Made by a program: the position numbers and the translations under genes. From Neckera pumila (Eukaryota; Streptophyta; Bryopsida; Hypnales; Neckeraceae), in NCBI GenBank assembly GCA_963969595.1, contig OZ018416.1, positions 8,510,065 to 8,574,064 on the forward strand: DNA of 64,000 bases, in the 5' to 3' direction. This document shows, piece after piece, positions 36,946-49,400 of this stretch (positions within the stretch are counted from its first letter, which is position 1; every line of letters starts with the position of its first letter). The notes under the pieces are model-generated. The model was not told where the DNA came from. It saw only the letters and a program-made list of their open reading frames with translations, and ran no database searches.

Positions 36946-37878
36946 GAGCAGGACTAACTTCCCAATTTCTATTTGTTTATATTATGGTTGCACATCCGCT
37001 TTTTGGTTGAACATCACTTACATTTGAAATTGTTTAGTTTTGAAAGAACATTTCAGTCATTTATCCTCTCAATTCTTGATGTATATTGACTCAATTCGAG
37101 CTTACCGAATCTAATGTAATTTTTCGACTTCTGTGATCGTGGATTTAGGATTGGCCTTTTAACATGGTTGATGTTTGAAGAGTGGTGGTTTCCTCAGCAT
37201 AAGGTGGTTCGAGTACAGAATATTCTCTTGCAGTCAAATATTCGAGTGACTAACTCATGTTGTACTTGTTATGTTTACTCAAATATTTTCCATCGGAGTA
37301 TGTTCTTGAGTTTCATGAACATAGAACATGGTCGCAATTGTTTGGGATACGGTAAGATTACGAAAGATTCTATAGCTAAATTGAGGAATAATTTTTTGTC
37401 CTTGAAATTCTTGATTAGCATTTCTGCACGCTAGTTTTAGAGGTGCATTGTGTTACTGGGAGGAATGTGCAACAGGATTGAATTGTGTAACAGGTTCACA
37501 TGAATGTTGTTGCTGCTGCTGCCTGCATTTCCCTATCCGCAACAACGTTGTAATTTTTGCTAACAGTGTCTACCCTCTAACAAGGATATGCAAGGCGTTC
37601 TTAACCCAATCTACAATTGTCTGGTTGTCTGGCTGTCCAAGGTTTTAGCCCTTGAAGAATCATAGAAATAACGTTGTTCACAAAACATACTAAAGCTCAT
37701 TCAGTTTCAAACGTGGTATTAGAACCACCTATCTAAACTCTTTCCTAGATTGTAATGTGATTGTTTGAACATGAGAGAATGGGTTGATTTTGGCTACACC
37801 TACAATTAGCATTTTGAAAATTCATATTTTATTCATATTGTTCAAAAATACAAGCGGCAAGCATCTCAAATTAGAATC
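36946..37878. other. 3' flank and spacer
   Basis: Probable 3' untranslated region of the CDP-DAG synthase gene, then spacer. An open frame at 37168-37434 has no motif. No further gene is seen. Confidence 0.4.
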
Positions 37879-38526
37879 TAATTCTCCCTCCGTCCCAAAA
37901 TGATCTTTTGGTTGCCCTTTATTTTTTGACCCAAAATGATCTTCTTGCTCTACATTCTAACAATGGAAGGAAAAGGGTCTGTAGACAAATCATAGAAAGA
38001 TTGAATAGATATCCAATCAAAAACATTGCAACATCATGTTGTCATTATTGAAAACGTAAGTCCAATTAAAAAAACATTGCAACGTCATGTGGTGATTATT
38101 TAAATTAGAAGTCCAATAAAAAAAATCAATCGATGTACGCTTTGTACTGTTCAGACTCCTCTCTACAGTGACAGCCTACCTCTAATTTAACACAATCCAT
38201 TTTAAAAGAGGTACATGCTATTCAGCTATAGGTGGGAGCTTAGCCCATTAAAAAATAGTTTTGTTGTTCAATTGATGAGTGGTCTTGATCCATAGAAGTT
38301 GGGCAATTCTGTAGTCACAGGTGCTTCTTACAAATGCTTCAAAAGACTCATTTTTGAGGAACCCAAACCTATATATTGGAAAGGGTTCATAAGCTCAAAA
38401 TTTTTGGATGATAGGAGTGTACCAAGCTCTACTTAAAACTCAAAATTTTTTTTAAAAGAATTTATTTTTAACCTTAATCTAAAGCATTTTGTCCAACAGG
38501 AAGATCATTTTGGGACGGAAGGAATA
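37879..38526. mobile_element. Stowaway-like MITE (Tc1/mariner), ~650 bp
   Basis: The left end TTCTCCCTCCGTCCCAAAAT and the right end ATTTTGGGACGGAAGGAA are inverse copies extending into AAGATCATT. TA dinucleotides border both ends. CTCCCTCCGTCCC is the classical terminus of plant Stowaway elements. It is longer than typical members and has no open frame of note. Confidence 0.8.
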
Positions 38527-40260
38527 CAACTTATTTAATAATAGTAACCACTTTGAAATGCCTGTTCAAATGACTTTAGGTGGAAATAAAAAACCCTGTC
38601 CAAACATTTTGTTCATTTCAAGCCTAGTTAGGATTGAAGGACAAGATTTAAAACATTAGTGCTTAAAGTAGGAATCTCTACCTCTAAGGTGTAAAATGAT
38701 CATAATAAGTGACTACTTTAGGTCCTTGTAGCCTTTCTAGGAAAGTATTGTGATCATTTTAGGTGAATTACATGATCATTATGACTTGCCCTTAATGATG
38801 TGGGGCGGGATGGGGCAGGGCGGGGGGAGGGGGGCTAGTGATTCTTTTATGCTATCATATTGGGCAACACAATTCAAAAATTCATACGATAACAAAATCA
38901 TACTCCATGATTGGAGTAGTTTTTAACAAAAGAAAATTTTAATTGCTATGGGCTTCTCTTACATATGGCTATGCTGAAAAAGAATATTTATTTTTCAACC
39001 ATTCCATGGAGCAAGGTAACCATTCTGCCGACAATGAGCTCATCTACTTTGGTTACTTTAGCCTTCCCATGTCATCTTTATACCCAAATTAAGGAGATCA
39101 TCAACGTAATGACCACGTTCTCAACTGGAAAAATAGTACTCCGTATCACATAAGCTTTTGTTTCCTTTAGGTTGCTGTTAAAGATCAAAACGATATGATC
39201 TGAGATCCTGCAGGATTGATAACATGGATACCTGGCTGTGGATCGTGTGGAGATTTGAAACTAGTTGAAATTGACGTTGAAGGAAAGTCCAATTCTGCAC
39301 ATTTGCAACGATTACCTAAATCTTCCAGTTCTCTTGCTAGGAAGGAATTACCACTGGATTGCATGTGACAAGCCTAATTCAATTGTTAAAATTGAACACA
39401 TGAAATCATCACCTGATAGCAAACAAGCTTCCTCACACAACTGCAGCTGTGCCTGAGCATGACATTTCTCAGGTACTGTAAGCAAGGGTTGCATAACAAT
39501 ATTAATAAATTCTCACATTCTCGCATTCTCACATTTCTCTCTACTGTTCTATGGGCGTTAAACTCTTAATGAGCTTGGGTTCCACCAATTCTAGCAAGGT
39601 CCCTTTGCCTTCCCACAAAATTAGGGACCTTTCTAGTGAGTGTCAATGGCAACTTGATTAAAATTCCTTGTTCGGAATACAAGGAAAGCATTTTCAATCT
39701 CTTGGTGAGGTGTCACATTTAAAGTTCCAGAGGGAAAAAATCTTTGGGTTGTTGAATGCAATCTTTTGTCCATTGCTCGAGTAAGGAGAATTAGCTCAAT
39801 TTAATGGTTCAATTGGAGTGGTTGGCACCTGCTGCCAGGTGAGGCAACAAATATGCTTTTTCTTCAGCTGAGAGATTGTCAAGAATTGAGATGTTACCTG
39901 TTGGAACTCCCTGACTCCAACTCCTTTGGCTCTGGTACAGAAAAGCCCCCGTGTTCAGTATTCTATAAAAAGTATGGTAAGCAGTCAAGATCAAAAGACG
40001 TTACCACAATTTGAGGACATCTCTGCTTCCAATCAGCGGTTAGAGCTTCTGGCAAGGGTAAGAATTAGAACCAAACTACATTGATTTATCCTATTAGTGC
40101 GTGTGATACCAAAGTCACACATCTTAAATCAGTGCAGATTGAAATAATACAATGTTGCACTAATTTCCATAGAATTTTGCACTATTTCTGTAGTGACACA
40201 CATTTTGATCCCTCACTAAAAGGATAAATCAGTGTGTTCGGAAGGGAGAAGGGTATGATG
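38527..40260. other. Spacer with possible exon remnants
   Basis: On the plus strand two short stretches look coding-like but carry no known motif: about 39211-39368 (ending in a stop after KELPLDCM) and about 39975-40059 (SASNQRLELLAR followed by a GTAAG donor). They cannot be joined into a gene with anything I recognise. The rest is spacer. Confidence 0.3.
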
Positions 40261-41379
40261 TCACACATTTGAATCGAGCCGGGGCTCAAAGCTAATGCCT
40301 CTCAATTGCCAGTTGTTGATATCAGGCAGTCTAGGGCAGCCAGGTAACCATTGCCAGGACCGATCATCCAGATCGAACACAATGGCAGGGGAGCTTTCGG
40401 AAATGGTGAGGCAAATGATGTTCCCATTTCCAAACGCAAAGAAATGACGTGAGGGACGCAGCATTTCCACGAACTCACGCCTGAGCTTACGAGGCATACG
40501 CTCAATCTCTACCCAAACCATTTTCGCCCTCTCCAGCTCCCAGATCCTGATGCCCAAGAAATTCCCCTCTTCACACCCGCCCACCATTAGGAGCCGTCCA
40601 TGGCATTCTACCAACGACGGGGACACGATACAAGACGGCATTCGCACACGAACTTCATCCCACAGGTGGTTCCCTAAATCATATGTAATGACTCCAAACG
40701 GAGAAAACGTTATACAAAAAAAGAGCCCTTGGCTCCACACTGCGTAGCCCGCTCCGAGCTTCCACGCAGCTGCCATGATCGGCCATGGTTTGCCTCCTGT
40801 AGTCCAGGCGTTAGTGGTGGAACAAAAAACCTCAGTTGCTAGTCTCCCATTATGTGCCTCGTCGAAAAACAGTCCAGCGACAAGGATCGTATACGACTTG
40901 GAAGCTCTATCAGTCACCATCCCCACCACGTGAATCGTCTTAATGAAACGCATGGGAGGGAGATGCTGCCAAAACTTAGTCATGGGGTTGCACACAAAGA
41001 GATTCGGCCAAGGGAAAAACTCGTTCCCGAAGCACAGCAGACCTTCGGAAGCAGCTAAAACGCACTTTTCAGGAGACACAGCGGGTATTTCAAGGTCGTG
41101 CCACTTCTTCAAAGTGGAGTTGTAAGCAGATGAGATGCGGCCTGCTGTGTACATGATAATCCAAGGCTTTTGGGGCGAAACTGCAGTGTACCTCGCCGCA
41201 AAGCGCTCCGAAAACAGGATAGCGCTCCACTGCTTGCACACACAACGCATTCGGAAGAGGCTGGGGATGGGAAGCCAAGCGAGAACTCTCTCGATCAAAT
41301 CCTCTGGCATGGACTTCCACACACTGTCGTCCATGGCCACCATTTGAAGCTCCTCGCTCGTGGATGCTACTGCTCCCAT
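40261..41379 (-). CDS. F-box/kelch-like protein
   Basis: A single exon of 372 codons. An F-box spans about residues 18-60 (SMPEDLIERVLAWLPIPSLF, then RMRCVCKQWSAIL), the segment that docks to SKP1 in SCF ubiquitin ligases. The rest is a beta-propeller-like region with kelch-type strands, for example GVITYDLGNHLWDEV, LLMVGGCEEG, RIWELERAKMVWVEIERMP and VFDLDDRSWQWLPGCP. That region would choose the substrate. The architecture and intron-free structure match the plant F-box/kelch family related to UFO and At5g15710. The start at 41379 gives a short N-terminal lead before the box; a second Met (residue 13) is possible. Target unknown. Confidence 0.92.
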   Translation of the reverse strand: MGAVASTSEELQMVAMDDSVWKSMPEDLIERVLAWLPIPSLFRMRCVCKQWSAILFSERFAARYTAVSPQKPWIIMYTAGRISSAYNSTLKKWHDLEIPAVSPEKCVLAASEGLLCFGNEFFPWPNLFVCNPMTKFWQHLPPMRFIKTIHVVGMVTDRASKSYTILVAGLFFDEAHNGRLATEVFCSTTNAWTTGGKPWPIMAAAWKLGAGYAVWSQGLFFCITFSPFGVITYDLGNHLWDEVRVRMPSCIVSPSLVECHGRLLMVGGCEEGNFLGIRIWELERAKMVWVEIERMPRKLRREFVEMLRPSRHFFAFGNGNIICLTISESSPAIVFDLDDRSWQWLPGCPRLPDINNWQLRGISFEPRLDSNV

Positions 41380-41869
41380 CAGAGGATCATCCAGGAGCTC
41401 AGAGCTCTAGAGTTTCTCGTCTTTCAACGATATCCATCCCGGTCACAGGTCTTGCCAAGTCCTAGGATGCAATTTCACGTCCTCAAGATGCTCTTTCTTG
41501 TGTCGTATCGACATTGTTGGTATCCTTCACACCATTTGCACATTTGCATCTTCACATCTTTACATCTTCAAATCCTCACATCTTCTCGCCTAGGGGTTTG
41601 ACTCAACTGCTAACTGAAACGAAAATATATCTGACGCTCTTAGAAAATTGGAAGAGCAGAAAGTGACTAAAGAGGAACGGACGATGAGTTCGCAAACATG
41701 ATGACTCTCTTCACTAGGCCAAGTCATAAGACAGGTAAGCTTACGTACAGTTGTAACGTTGAAACCTCAATTAGGGTACTCAAAAATCAAGTAACGGCAA
41801 ACACAGAAGTCCTTAGGGTTTCAGTTCCGAACAAATTAGGGTAACATACCGGCTGGTCTTGTCGGTGAG

Positions 41870-43361
41870 TTAAGAACTACTCCTTATAGGCATCAGACAC
41901 TGACACATCACACCCAGAATTCCTGCAGATAGTTTAAAATTTCCTCGAGACATATCAACTTATGAGGAATGAACGAGCACTTTCAATGCTCATGGAGCGA
42001 CAAATGCATAAGGCGCTCATGACCTAATTTATGACAATAACGTGGTTGCAAAACTGGCATTGGTAGCACAGCAATCCGAATACAAAGAAAAAGTATGATC
42101 CAATCCAAACAAGACTTCACACATACGAGGCACATGAGACACTCTTCAATTAGGAAAGAATTCGACAAGAAAAAAAAATCTGAGAAGAGGAAGATGGAAG
42201 AACAGGAACCTTTGGTCATACCCGTCCACTTACGATACTCCTCTGTCTCCTTGATGTACCAATAATCTGATGAGTCGTAACCAATCACCACGCAAGTTGA
42301 CATAACTTCTTCCTGAAAGTCATCAATTAGATTAATTAATCATAAAAGGAGTGTCCATATGGCATTTCCTCTTATTTGATTAAATAATCTGATTGACGGT
42401 GTTTACTTCAGATACGTGGTGTGTCGCACCAATTCGCCAGTCAAAATCGCCTACCCAGTATATAGAATACGCCGAAACAAAGATTGCGAGATCACTCCCT
42501 TAATTTGACACTTGCGATTCAGAGGTAATAATGCCGAAGATTCCAGCGGCAAAAATGCGAGTTATGTAAAACATACATGTTGTCAGATGAAATTCAGAAT
42601 CACCAAACCTATAATCTCTGAGGGGGAATTTCAGTTTGTTACAGGATAGATAGCCCACTGCTCGTCCATCCACAACGAGAAGCTTATTTATGCGAAAGTG
42701 CTCATCTATACTAAACAGAAATTCATCAAAGATAGTTTTATCCTAATTAATTTTTTTATAAAAAGTGATAACTGTGTGAAAAGAAACCAGTATTTCAGAG
42801 AGGGAGGGAAATAAAAAGGATGTGCCCCGAGTTCTGTGGGAAACCTTTCGTTCAAAATATTACGTTCATTACCACATGAACACCCATTGATGAAATTTCA
42901 ATATTTTTCAATAAACTGTTCTCTGCGGCGACGATCTTCCACCCCACTCCGAATCACCGTCTGTCCTACAATCAAGAAATCCATTTGATTTATCACAACA
43001 AGAATCACTTAACATGGCCTGAAACTACGTAAACATGATACTCGGTGCGCTCTGGAGTTGGTTTCTAAGAGATCCCACTTAAGCATAGACAGTGAAATTT
43101 TCTACTTTCCAACATTCCCTAAAGTGAGACTGCTAATGCTGAAATATAAAACAGGACTTGCTAGATAACCCACAGGACTCAGGACGCAAGACATTTTCAC
43201 TGCTACCTCTCATTGAAAGTATAATGAGGCATAGTAGAGGAGATTGCCGTGTGCCCTCGATGATGCACCAGGGCTACCATCCCACGATATGCGCCAGTGC
43301 TACCCTTGACAACACCGGTCGCAGGACTGTATTCAATTTGCGTGAAGTCAAGAAGCAAAAT
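41870..43361 (-). CDS. Unrecognised multi-exon gene (C-terminal six exons, 5' end not found)
   Basis: Six minus-strand exons join in frame with GT-AG borders: 43361-43207, 42965-42943 (23 nt), 42705-42643, 42450-42407, 42312-42210 and 41922-41870. They give at least 146 residues ending in a stop. Visible segments include IEYSPATGVVKGSTGAYRGM, VALVHHRGHTAISSTMPHY, FRINKLLVVDGRAVGYLSCD, FDWRIGATHHVSEEVMSTCV and YDSSDYWYIKETEEYRKWTG. It is compact, aromatic and mixed alpha/beta in appearance, without membrane segments. I do not recognise the family. The first exon and start codon are not located; the acceptor before 43361 (GGATTAG) implies at least one upstream exon. All five junctions keeping the frame argues that it is real. 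Confidence 0.6.
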
Positions 43362-43776
43362 CTAATCCCATGACATTCACGGCGATGATTCAGACAAAAA
43401 CAGTTAATAAAAACGGATTTAAAAAACGGATAAGGTTTAGGATTTAGGGTTTAGTTCTAGAATTTGCTGTGAATGTATCCATTCACTCAAGATCAAAATT
43501 TCTATTCCGAATACGTTACTAAAGAAGTTACACAATGAAATCCTCCGTACACAGCAAATTAGGTTAGTTGCTGTTAAATCCTGAATACAACCTAACCTAT
43601 TAGCGGCGACATGGAAAATTGCGGACACAAAAGACCAAATAGGAGGCAGTGTGGCACATGAAACCGAATAGTGCACGAGAAATTCAAGAAATTGCGCACG
43701 AGGAGATCTTCAGACTACAGTTCGCTGTCTGAGGACAAGATGCACAATGAAAGCAACCTAATTGAATTAGACACAC

Positions 43777-44146
43777 TAAGGTAGAAGCACCAGTTGTCGA
43801 CCACGCCCAGTACCCAACCTGTAGGGTGCGCTATTTGCAACCTTAGGTTGGAAATCAGGCATGGAGTGTTGTTTTTCTGTCTTTTTCAAGGTTGGGACTA
43901 ATATGGTTATGACACATGTCCCGAAGTAGTGAGCATGTTTGAACGATTGGAATTGGAAGACTCTAGACATTGCCTATTAGTGAAATGCACTTTTTGGCTC
44001 CCAAAATTCACTGTAATTTCAATTTTGAAAATTTTGCAATCTTCATACTTCCTATCTTCCTACATGGGTAAAATTTCCACCACCTCATATTGCACTCAAT
44101 CTGCTCTAAAACTCCTAAATGATTGACTATTGGTGCTTCTACCTTA
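43777..44146. mobile_element. TA-flanked MITE (370 bp)
   Basis: TAAGGTAGAAGCACCAGTTG at the left mirrors TATTGGTGCTTCTACCTTA at the right with two mismatches, and both ends carry TA as the outermost dinucleotide. This fits a Tc1/mariner-type element distinct from the Stowaway copy at 37.9 kb. No coding capacity. Confidence 0.7.
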
Positions 44147-46445
44147 TCAAATTACCTTGAGTTGCATTTTATACTTGAATGTACCGGAAAGAAATTTATT
44201 TGTTATTTGTTATTTTATTATTTGTCAATGGGAGATGGGAGGGTTTCTATTCATAACATTCAATAGCATGCACTATAATTGCCTTGGCTCTATTATAGAT
44301 GGTGTGAGATATTCCTTATCCAATAGTACTTCATCAGTAGTTAAGTAGACAAGTGGAAGCTCAATATGATGAGTTGGGTGTAGAGGAAGGAAGGCAAAAG
44401 GAAGGTAGTTGGCATGAAAAACTCGTGAATACTATGCCTTGTTTGGTTTTCATATTATTATCTTATTTTAGTTTTAATTTGTTCTTGTTGTCAATTGAAA
44501 GAGGATTTCATATGTTTTGCAGACCTTACCAGGTGTGCTAAACTTACATATTTTTTTCAGACTATTCTCTGTAATCGAACTTCAAAATTTTATAAGGAAT
44601 TCACTAAGATTTTGAATCTTGATTTCCATCTTAAATTTAAGAAAATCATTTTGCCAAGTTTCAATCCACTAGAAAGACTTGTACTTATCAATTTTTAAAA
44701 TCTTTGATAAACAATCAACAATAACTTTAAACTTTAGAATAATATATGCATTCAACCTTCTTGCGTCATATTACATTCATACCAAGGGCGGATCTTACCC
44801 TTAAGTGGAACAAAATAATCCTATCTATGATGGAAGATTGAAATTAGAGGGAGGTACATTGAAGTTGTTAAGACCACTTGATCTTTGTGGTGTTATTAAA
44901 GATATTTGAAAAAGAGCCCATCCATATAGGGGATTTGGGAGGAATGTTCTGAAAAAGTAAAAGATGACAACTAAATACAACAATAATGAGGTCTTTGGTT
45001 CATAATTAATGAAACAATTGCATTTTGATCCAAAATAGGAGTTATGCAATGAAGTCTTTGGCTCATAATTAATGAAACAACTACCTTTATATCCAAATTA
45101 GGAGTTATGCCTTGTGTCTTTGACAAAGCACACAAGTCACACAATAGATGGTTGATGAAGTTCCCTTGATTTATCCTTGCTTACGCTTAGAATGGGTGAA
45201 ATCAATTGTATTGAGCCACTTCACTTCCTTCCTTGCAACATCTACATATCAACACCAAGATCTATGACATTGCATAACTTATCAATGCTAAGACGAGTCA
45301 AATCAGACTCAAACAAAGCTCTACCATATGGTGTTCCTTCCTTTTTTATTCCTAAGCATGACTCCCCATTTCTCTAGTAAAAAACATATTACTTTTGCAA
45401 ATAACTCTATTTTGTCCCTTGCAGTTACTGAGATATTCTCTTCTTGGATTGAATGTACCCTCAGTGGCACAAATGGACTTCTAAATGCACTCTAACATGA
45501 GTCCACTGACAACTTTGACATGTTGAAATATTCAATCAGATTTGTACACAACATGAGAGATTCTCAGTATATACTCTCTAATAAGATATGCAATAATAAG
45601 AGAAGCCGGTAGAGTCCGTTATCCGAAATCCGCACAGTCAATCTACAGATGAATATAGCAAATCTCAGATAAAGTTTAAGCTGTAATCTATTTGCCCATC
45701 CTGAGTGAGAAAATTATGATCTGAAGTCGCTAGAAGGTTCAAGAGTTGACCAATCTGAACATTTGAAACTTGAGGAAAGTCTCCTGATTTTGTACTCCTG
45801 ATCTTGCATCTGCCATGCCACAACTATCCTATCAAAATGAGTGTCGAACTGTCTTGTTCCTCAGAAGAGTCATAATGCACCGTGTGCATCAGACCAGTAG
45901 TCAAACCTAACTGATGGGAACTCCTTGCTCTCCAAACCACGACAGCAACCGTGCAGCAGCCGAGTCTTTGGCTCCATTGACATTCCTCTCCATTTCTCCT
46001 TCCACATCGATCTCAAAGGCTTGTCCACCTATAAAGACTGCTGTCTGGACCATATACCTAAATCTGACATGTTCATTCAAAATAAAAAGTATTAGTTCCT
46101 AAATACTGCAAGCCAGCCGTTCACCAAGTGAGAAAAACGGAAAACGGAAACGATAGCACTCCAATTGTGGAGAATGCTACAGTGGAGCATGAAGATGACT
46201 TACAAAGGAGCATGGCTGACTCCTCCTTTCCAGACCTGCGTGTACACTGGATCTGGCCATCGGTGTTGCATGCAAAGATTATTGAGCAAGGAACGCGCCT
46301 CACCTTTTTCCATCTGCCACCCAATCTCTGAAAGTCGAAAAGAATTGTGATGAGCGTGATCTCGATTGTATTAGCCTTATCAAAAGAATGCTCAATCTAA
46401 AGAGCCACTATATTATGAATCCTTGAGTACAGATGCAAGTGATGG
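44147..46445. other. Spacer and 3' flank of the Dicer-like gene
   Basis: No gene is recognised on either strand. The part nearest 46446 is probably 3' untranslated sequence of the Dicer-like gene. Confidence 0.4.
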
Positions 46446-49400
46446 TTAAAAACATTGACAGTAGTCCTCATGGATGTCTTTTGTACCTGGGGGTGGCCGT
46501 GGCTGAGAGGCCACGAGAGGCACGGAAGAATTGAGATGATGCGGACCAAAAGCATTGAGGTATTCAGCTACAAAGGTGGTGGTACTAGACACGTCTTCGT
46601 GATGAGCGTGATCTCGATAACCTGGGCTCTGAACACCAACGTCCATCCTATCATCCGTTTGCTTGCCTCCATTCATCTCATGATTTGCGTCACTATTACT
46701 GCCTGAGCTCGATACCTGATTGGCTCCTGAGAGCAACCTGAGCAGCAGGTTACTATCAGTCACTGCAAAAGTGTTTCCAGCAGCGGCAGGTTCGTGCTTG
46801 GACAGACCAACTGGAACCAAAGGCTCGTTCCGCACAACATAGGGCCTCGAGTCAGGAGTCGGTGCGACCTCGGATAAAATAGACGAGATGGTTGTTGTCG
46901 CACTTGCCCGAGTCGTAGAAACGCCCAAGTCTCGGGTAAGAGGACCTTGTTGGGGCTTGTTGCTTGTTAGGACCTTGTCTGAAGTTAGACTCGTATTGGA
47001 AGATGCCCTATATGCGTGACAGAGTTTTTGGAGCTCAGTAGTCTCAACCAACTTTGAAGTAGCAGAGCTTGAATGGAAAGTGTTCAGTCCTGGTTCTGAT
47101 GACCTAGCTGTTGATTCAGTTGAAACAGCGGTTTTGCACGACTCGTTCAATGAAGCAGACTCTGAATTTCGAGAACCTGATGGTTGATGCTTGTCGACAA
47201 TCAGTACACCTCCACCATTAGATTGTTCTGAATTTCCTTTGTGTCTGTTTCTACCCAGTTGTACGTGACTCTGCTCTTCTCGGACAGGACCACTGCTGGA
47301 CGCCGTGCGAGAAGCAAAGTTGGCCTCTGATTTCCTGTCAATAGCACTTTGAGCTATTCCATAAAAATTTGAATCTGCAGTACAATGCCTGTCATTTTTC
47401 AGCAATGCCTATGGCAAACTGGAAATTGAAAAAAAATACGACAAACTAAACCACCCCGAGTATCTGGCTTAATTGAAAAATAGAAATAACAACTGCTGGA
47501 TCACAAAGATCCATTGCATTCCGTGCCTAGACCAGTTGGACCTACTCACTCACCAGAGCTGCAAGGCGCAAAAGCAGCAGGGGTAGAGTCGACACCAATT
47601 TCTCGGATTTCGTCGATGTTCGCGAAGGCGGCGTCCTTCACCTCACTTTGAAGAGCACCAAGAGCTTCATCAACAGAAGCCAGAGGACACCCTCCTTCGG
47701 GAACATCGACGAGATCCGAGAACTTGGTGGCAAACAGCGCTGGCCGTTTTAGCAATCGCCTAAGAGAGTGCTCATAACCATGTTCCTGCAAGCTCGGAAG
47801 GGTTCGGAAAATTTAGTTTAGTCACCTAATCATCCACAAACTGAAAGCAGTCACGAAGATTTTCATTATTCTTCATTTTCTAAAGAAACAGCTCGTGTGA
47901 TCAGACAAATTTTGACAAAGAAGATTAGATCAAATCGGTAAATCTCTCAAGCTGTCAATTTGAGGAGCAAGAACAGTAGCATGAATAGCAAACCTCGAAA
48001 GTACTCCAAGCAGAACAATTGACATAAAACTATGTCAGAGAAAAAGGAGCTACGCTCTGATCAACAATCGCAGACCATATGATACAATATCTAGAAAGAT
48101 GTGAAGGTAATTTGACCTTCAGTAATGCAAGAGCGTGAATTGCAGCAATTTTCTTTGCACTTTTCTTATCTTCTTTTCGGCCGACTCCTGTAATTGGCTT
48201 GTTCTTCATTTGTACTGTAACAGTGATCAGGACAGCGCCCTTAGTTCCATCTTCAATTTTGAACTTAGGATCACCAAATTTTTGTTTTTGGCACAACTCC
48301 CGCAACTCACGAGTGGGTTCCAGCCGCAGTGTTTCTAGTGTAACCAAAGGTTTTAAAATTCCGTAGAAAACGCTCCACACTCTGTCTAGATTATAGTCAG
48401 AGTCCAAAAATACTGCCCCTGCCAACGACTCCACCAAATCGCTCAACACCTGAAAAATGGAACACTCAAAAAGAAAGTAATTAAAAGGGCTTTCAAACTT
48501 GGACAAATTTCCTGTGCTATATTGAATGCAAAATTGGTGTGGAAAGACCATGCTCCTAAGTGTCGGGCAACATAAATCCGTTGACTTCCATCTGTTTTCT
48601 AATATTGGAACTTAACATGTACTGGCCACTATAATAATAGGTCTTCAAACCTGAAGCATGGTAAACTTACGGGCGAACATCGAAACTGCTCAGAGTAAAT
48701 ACACTTACTTTCGGACCTCCGTCCCCTTTCCAGCCATGGCACTCCGCATCAGTCTTAGAGTCACGTACAAACTTGACGTACTTTTCCACACTCGTAGCCA
48801 GCTCTCTAGAATTATGGAGTAGGTAAACATGAAGATTGTGCCGCACTGCCACTCGTGCAAAACACTCATTATTCACTGCTGCTGACCTCAAGTCTGTGAG
48901 AACTCCAGGCTCCCGTTTCAACTCTTCTGAGTTCTCATAAAAGTGCTTCGTAATGAGAAAATCGAGGACAGCATCGCCTAAAAACTCCAATCTCTGCAGA
49001 ATCACAGCACAATGTCAATGCAACTGGTGAAAGCCGACGGAGTTACATGCTTAGGCTCAAATCATTTCATAATGGAAGCGCATATTCGTAGACCAAAGCA
49101 CGTACCTGATAACAATCACCAGTACGGCGAATAGTTGATGCATGAGTCAGAGCCTCCACTAACAAACTCTTGTTTTCAAATTTATAATTTAACAATTTTT
49201 CTAATTCGGCAACCTTGATTTCTGGCAGAAGCCCGAGTTGCCCATGCACACGAGTACGGGCTTCTTCCTTAATGCTAGGATCAACCCCAACTTCGCAACC
49301 GAGCCATCCCATCATAGCTTGTGCAGCATCGGCACCGCCATGAATATAATGGGCACCTACACATAATTCGAGCAAATATTCCCCATTTGAGAAATAAAAT

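Noticed and set aside
40302..41601. Several open frames overlapping the F-box gene on both strands
   Set aside because: All are shadows of the 372-codon F-box frame.
46455..46706. Plus-strand open frame opposite the Dicer-like tail
   Set aside because: It is the antisense shadow of the last coding exon and has no motif.
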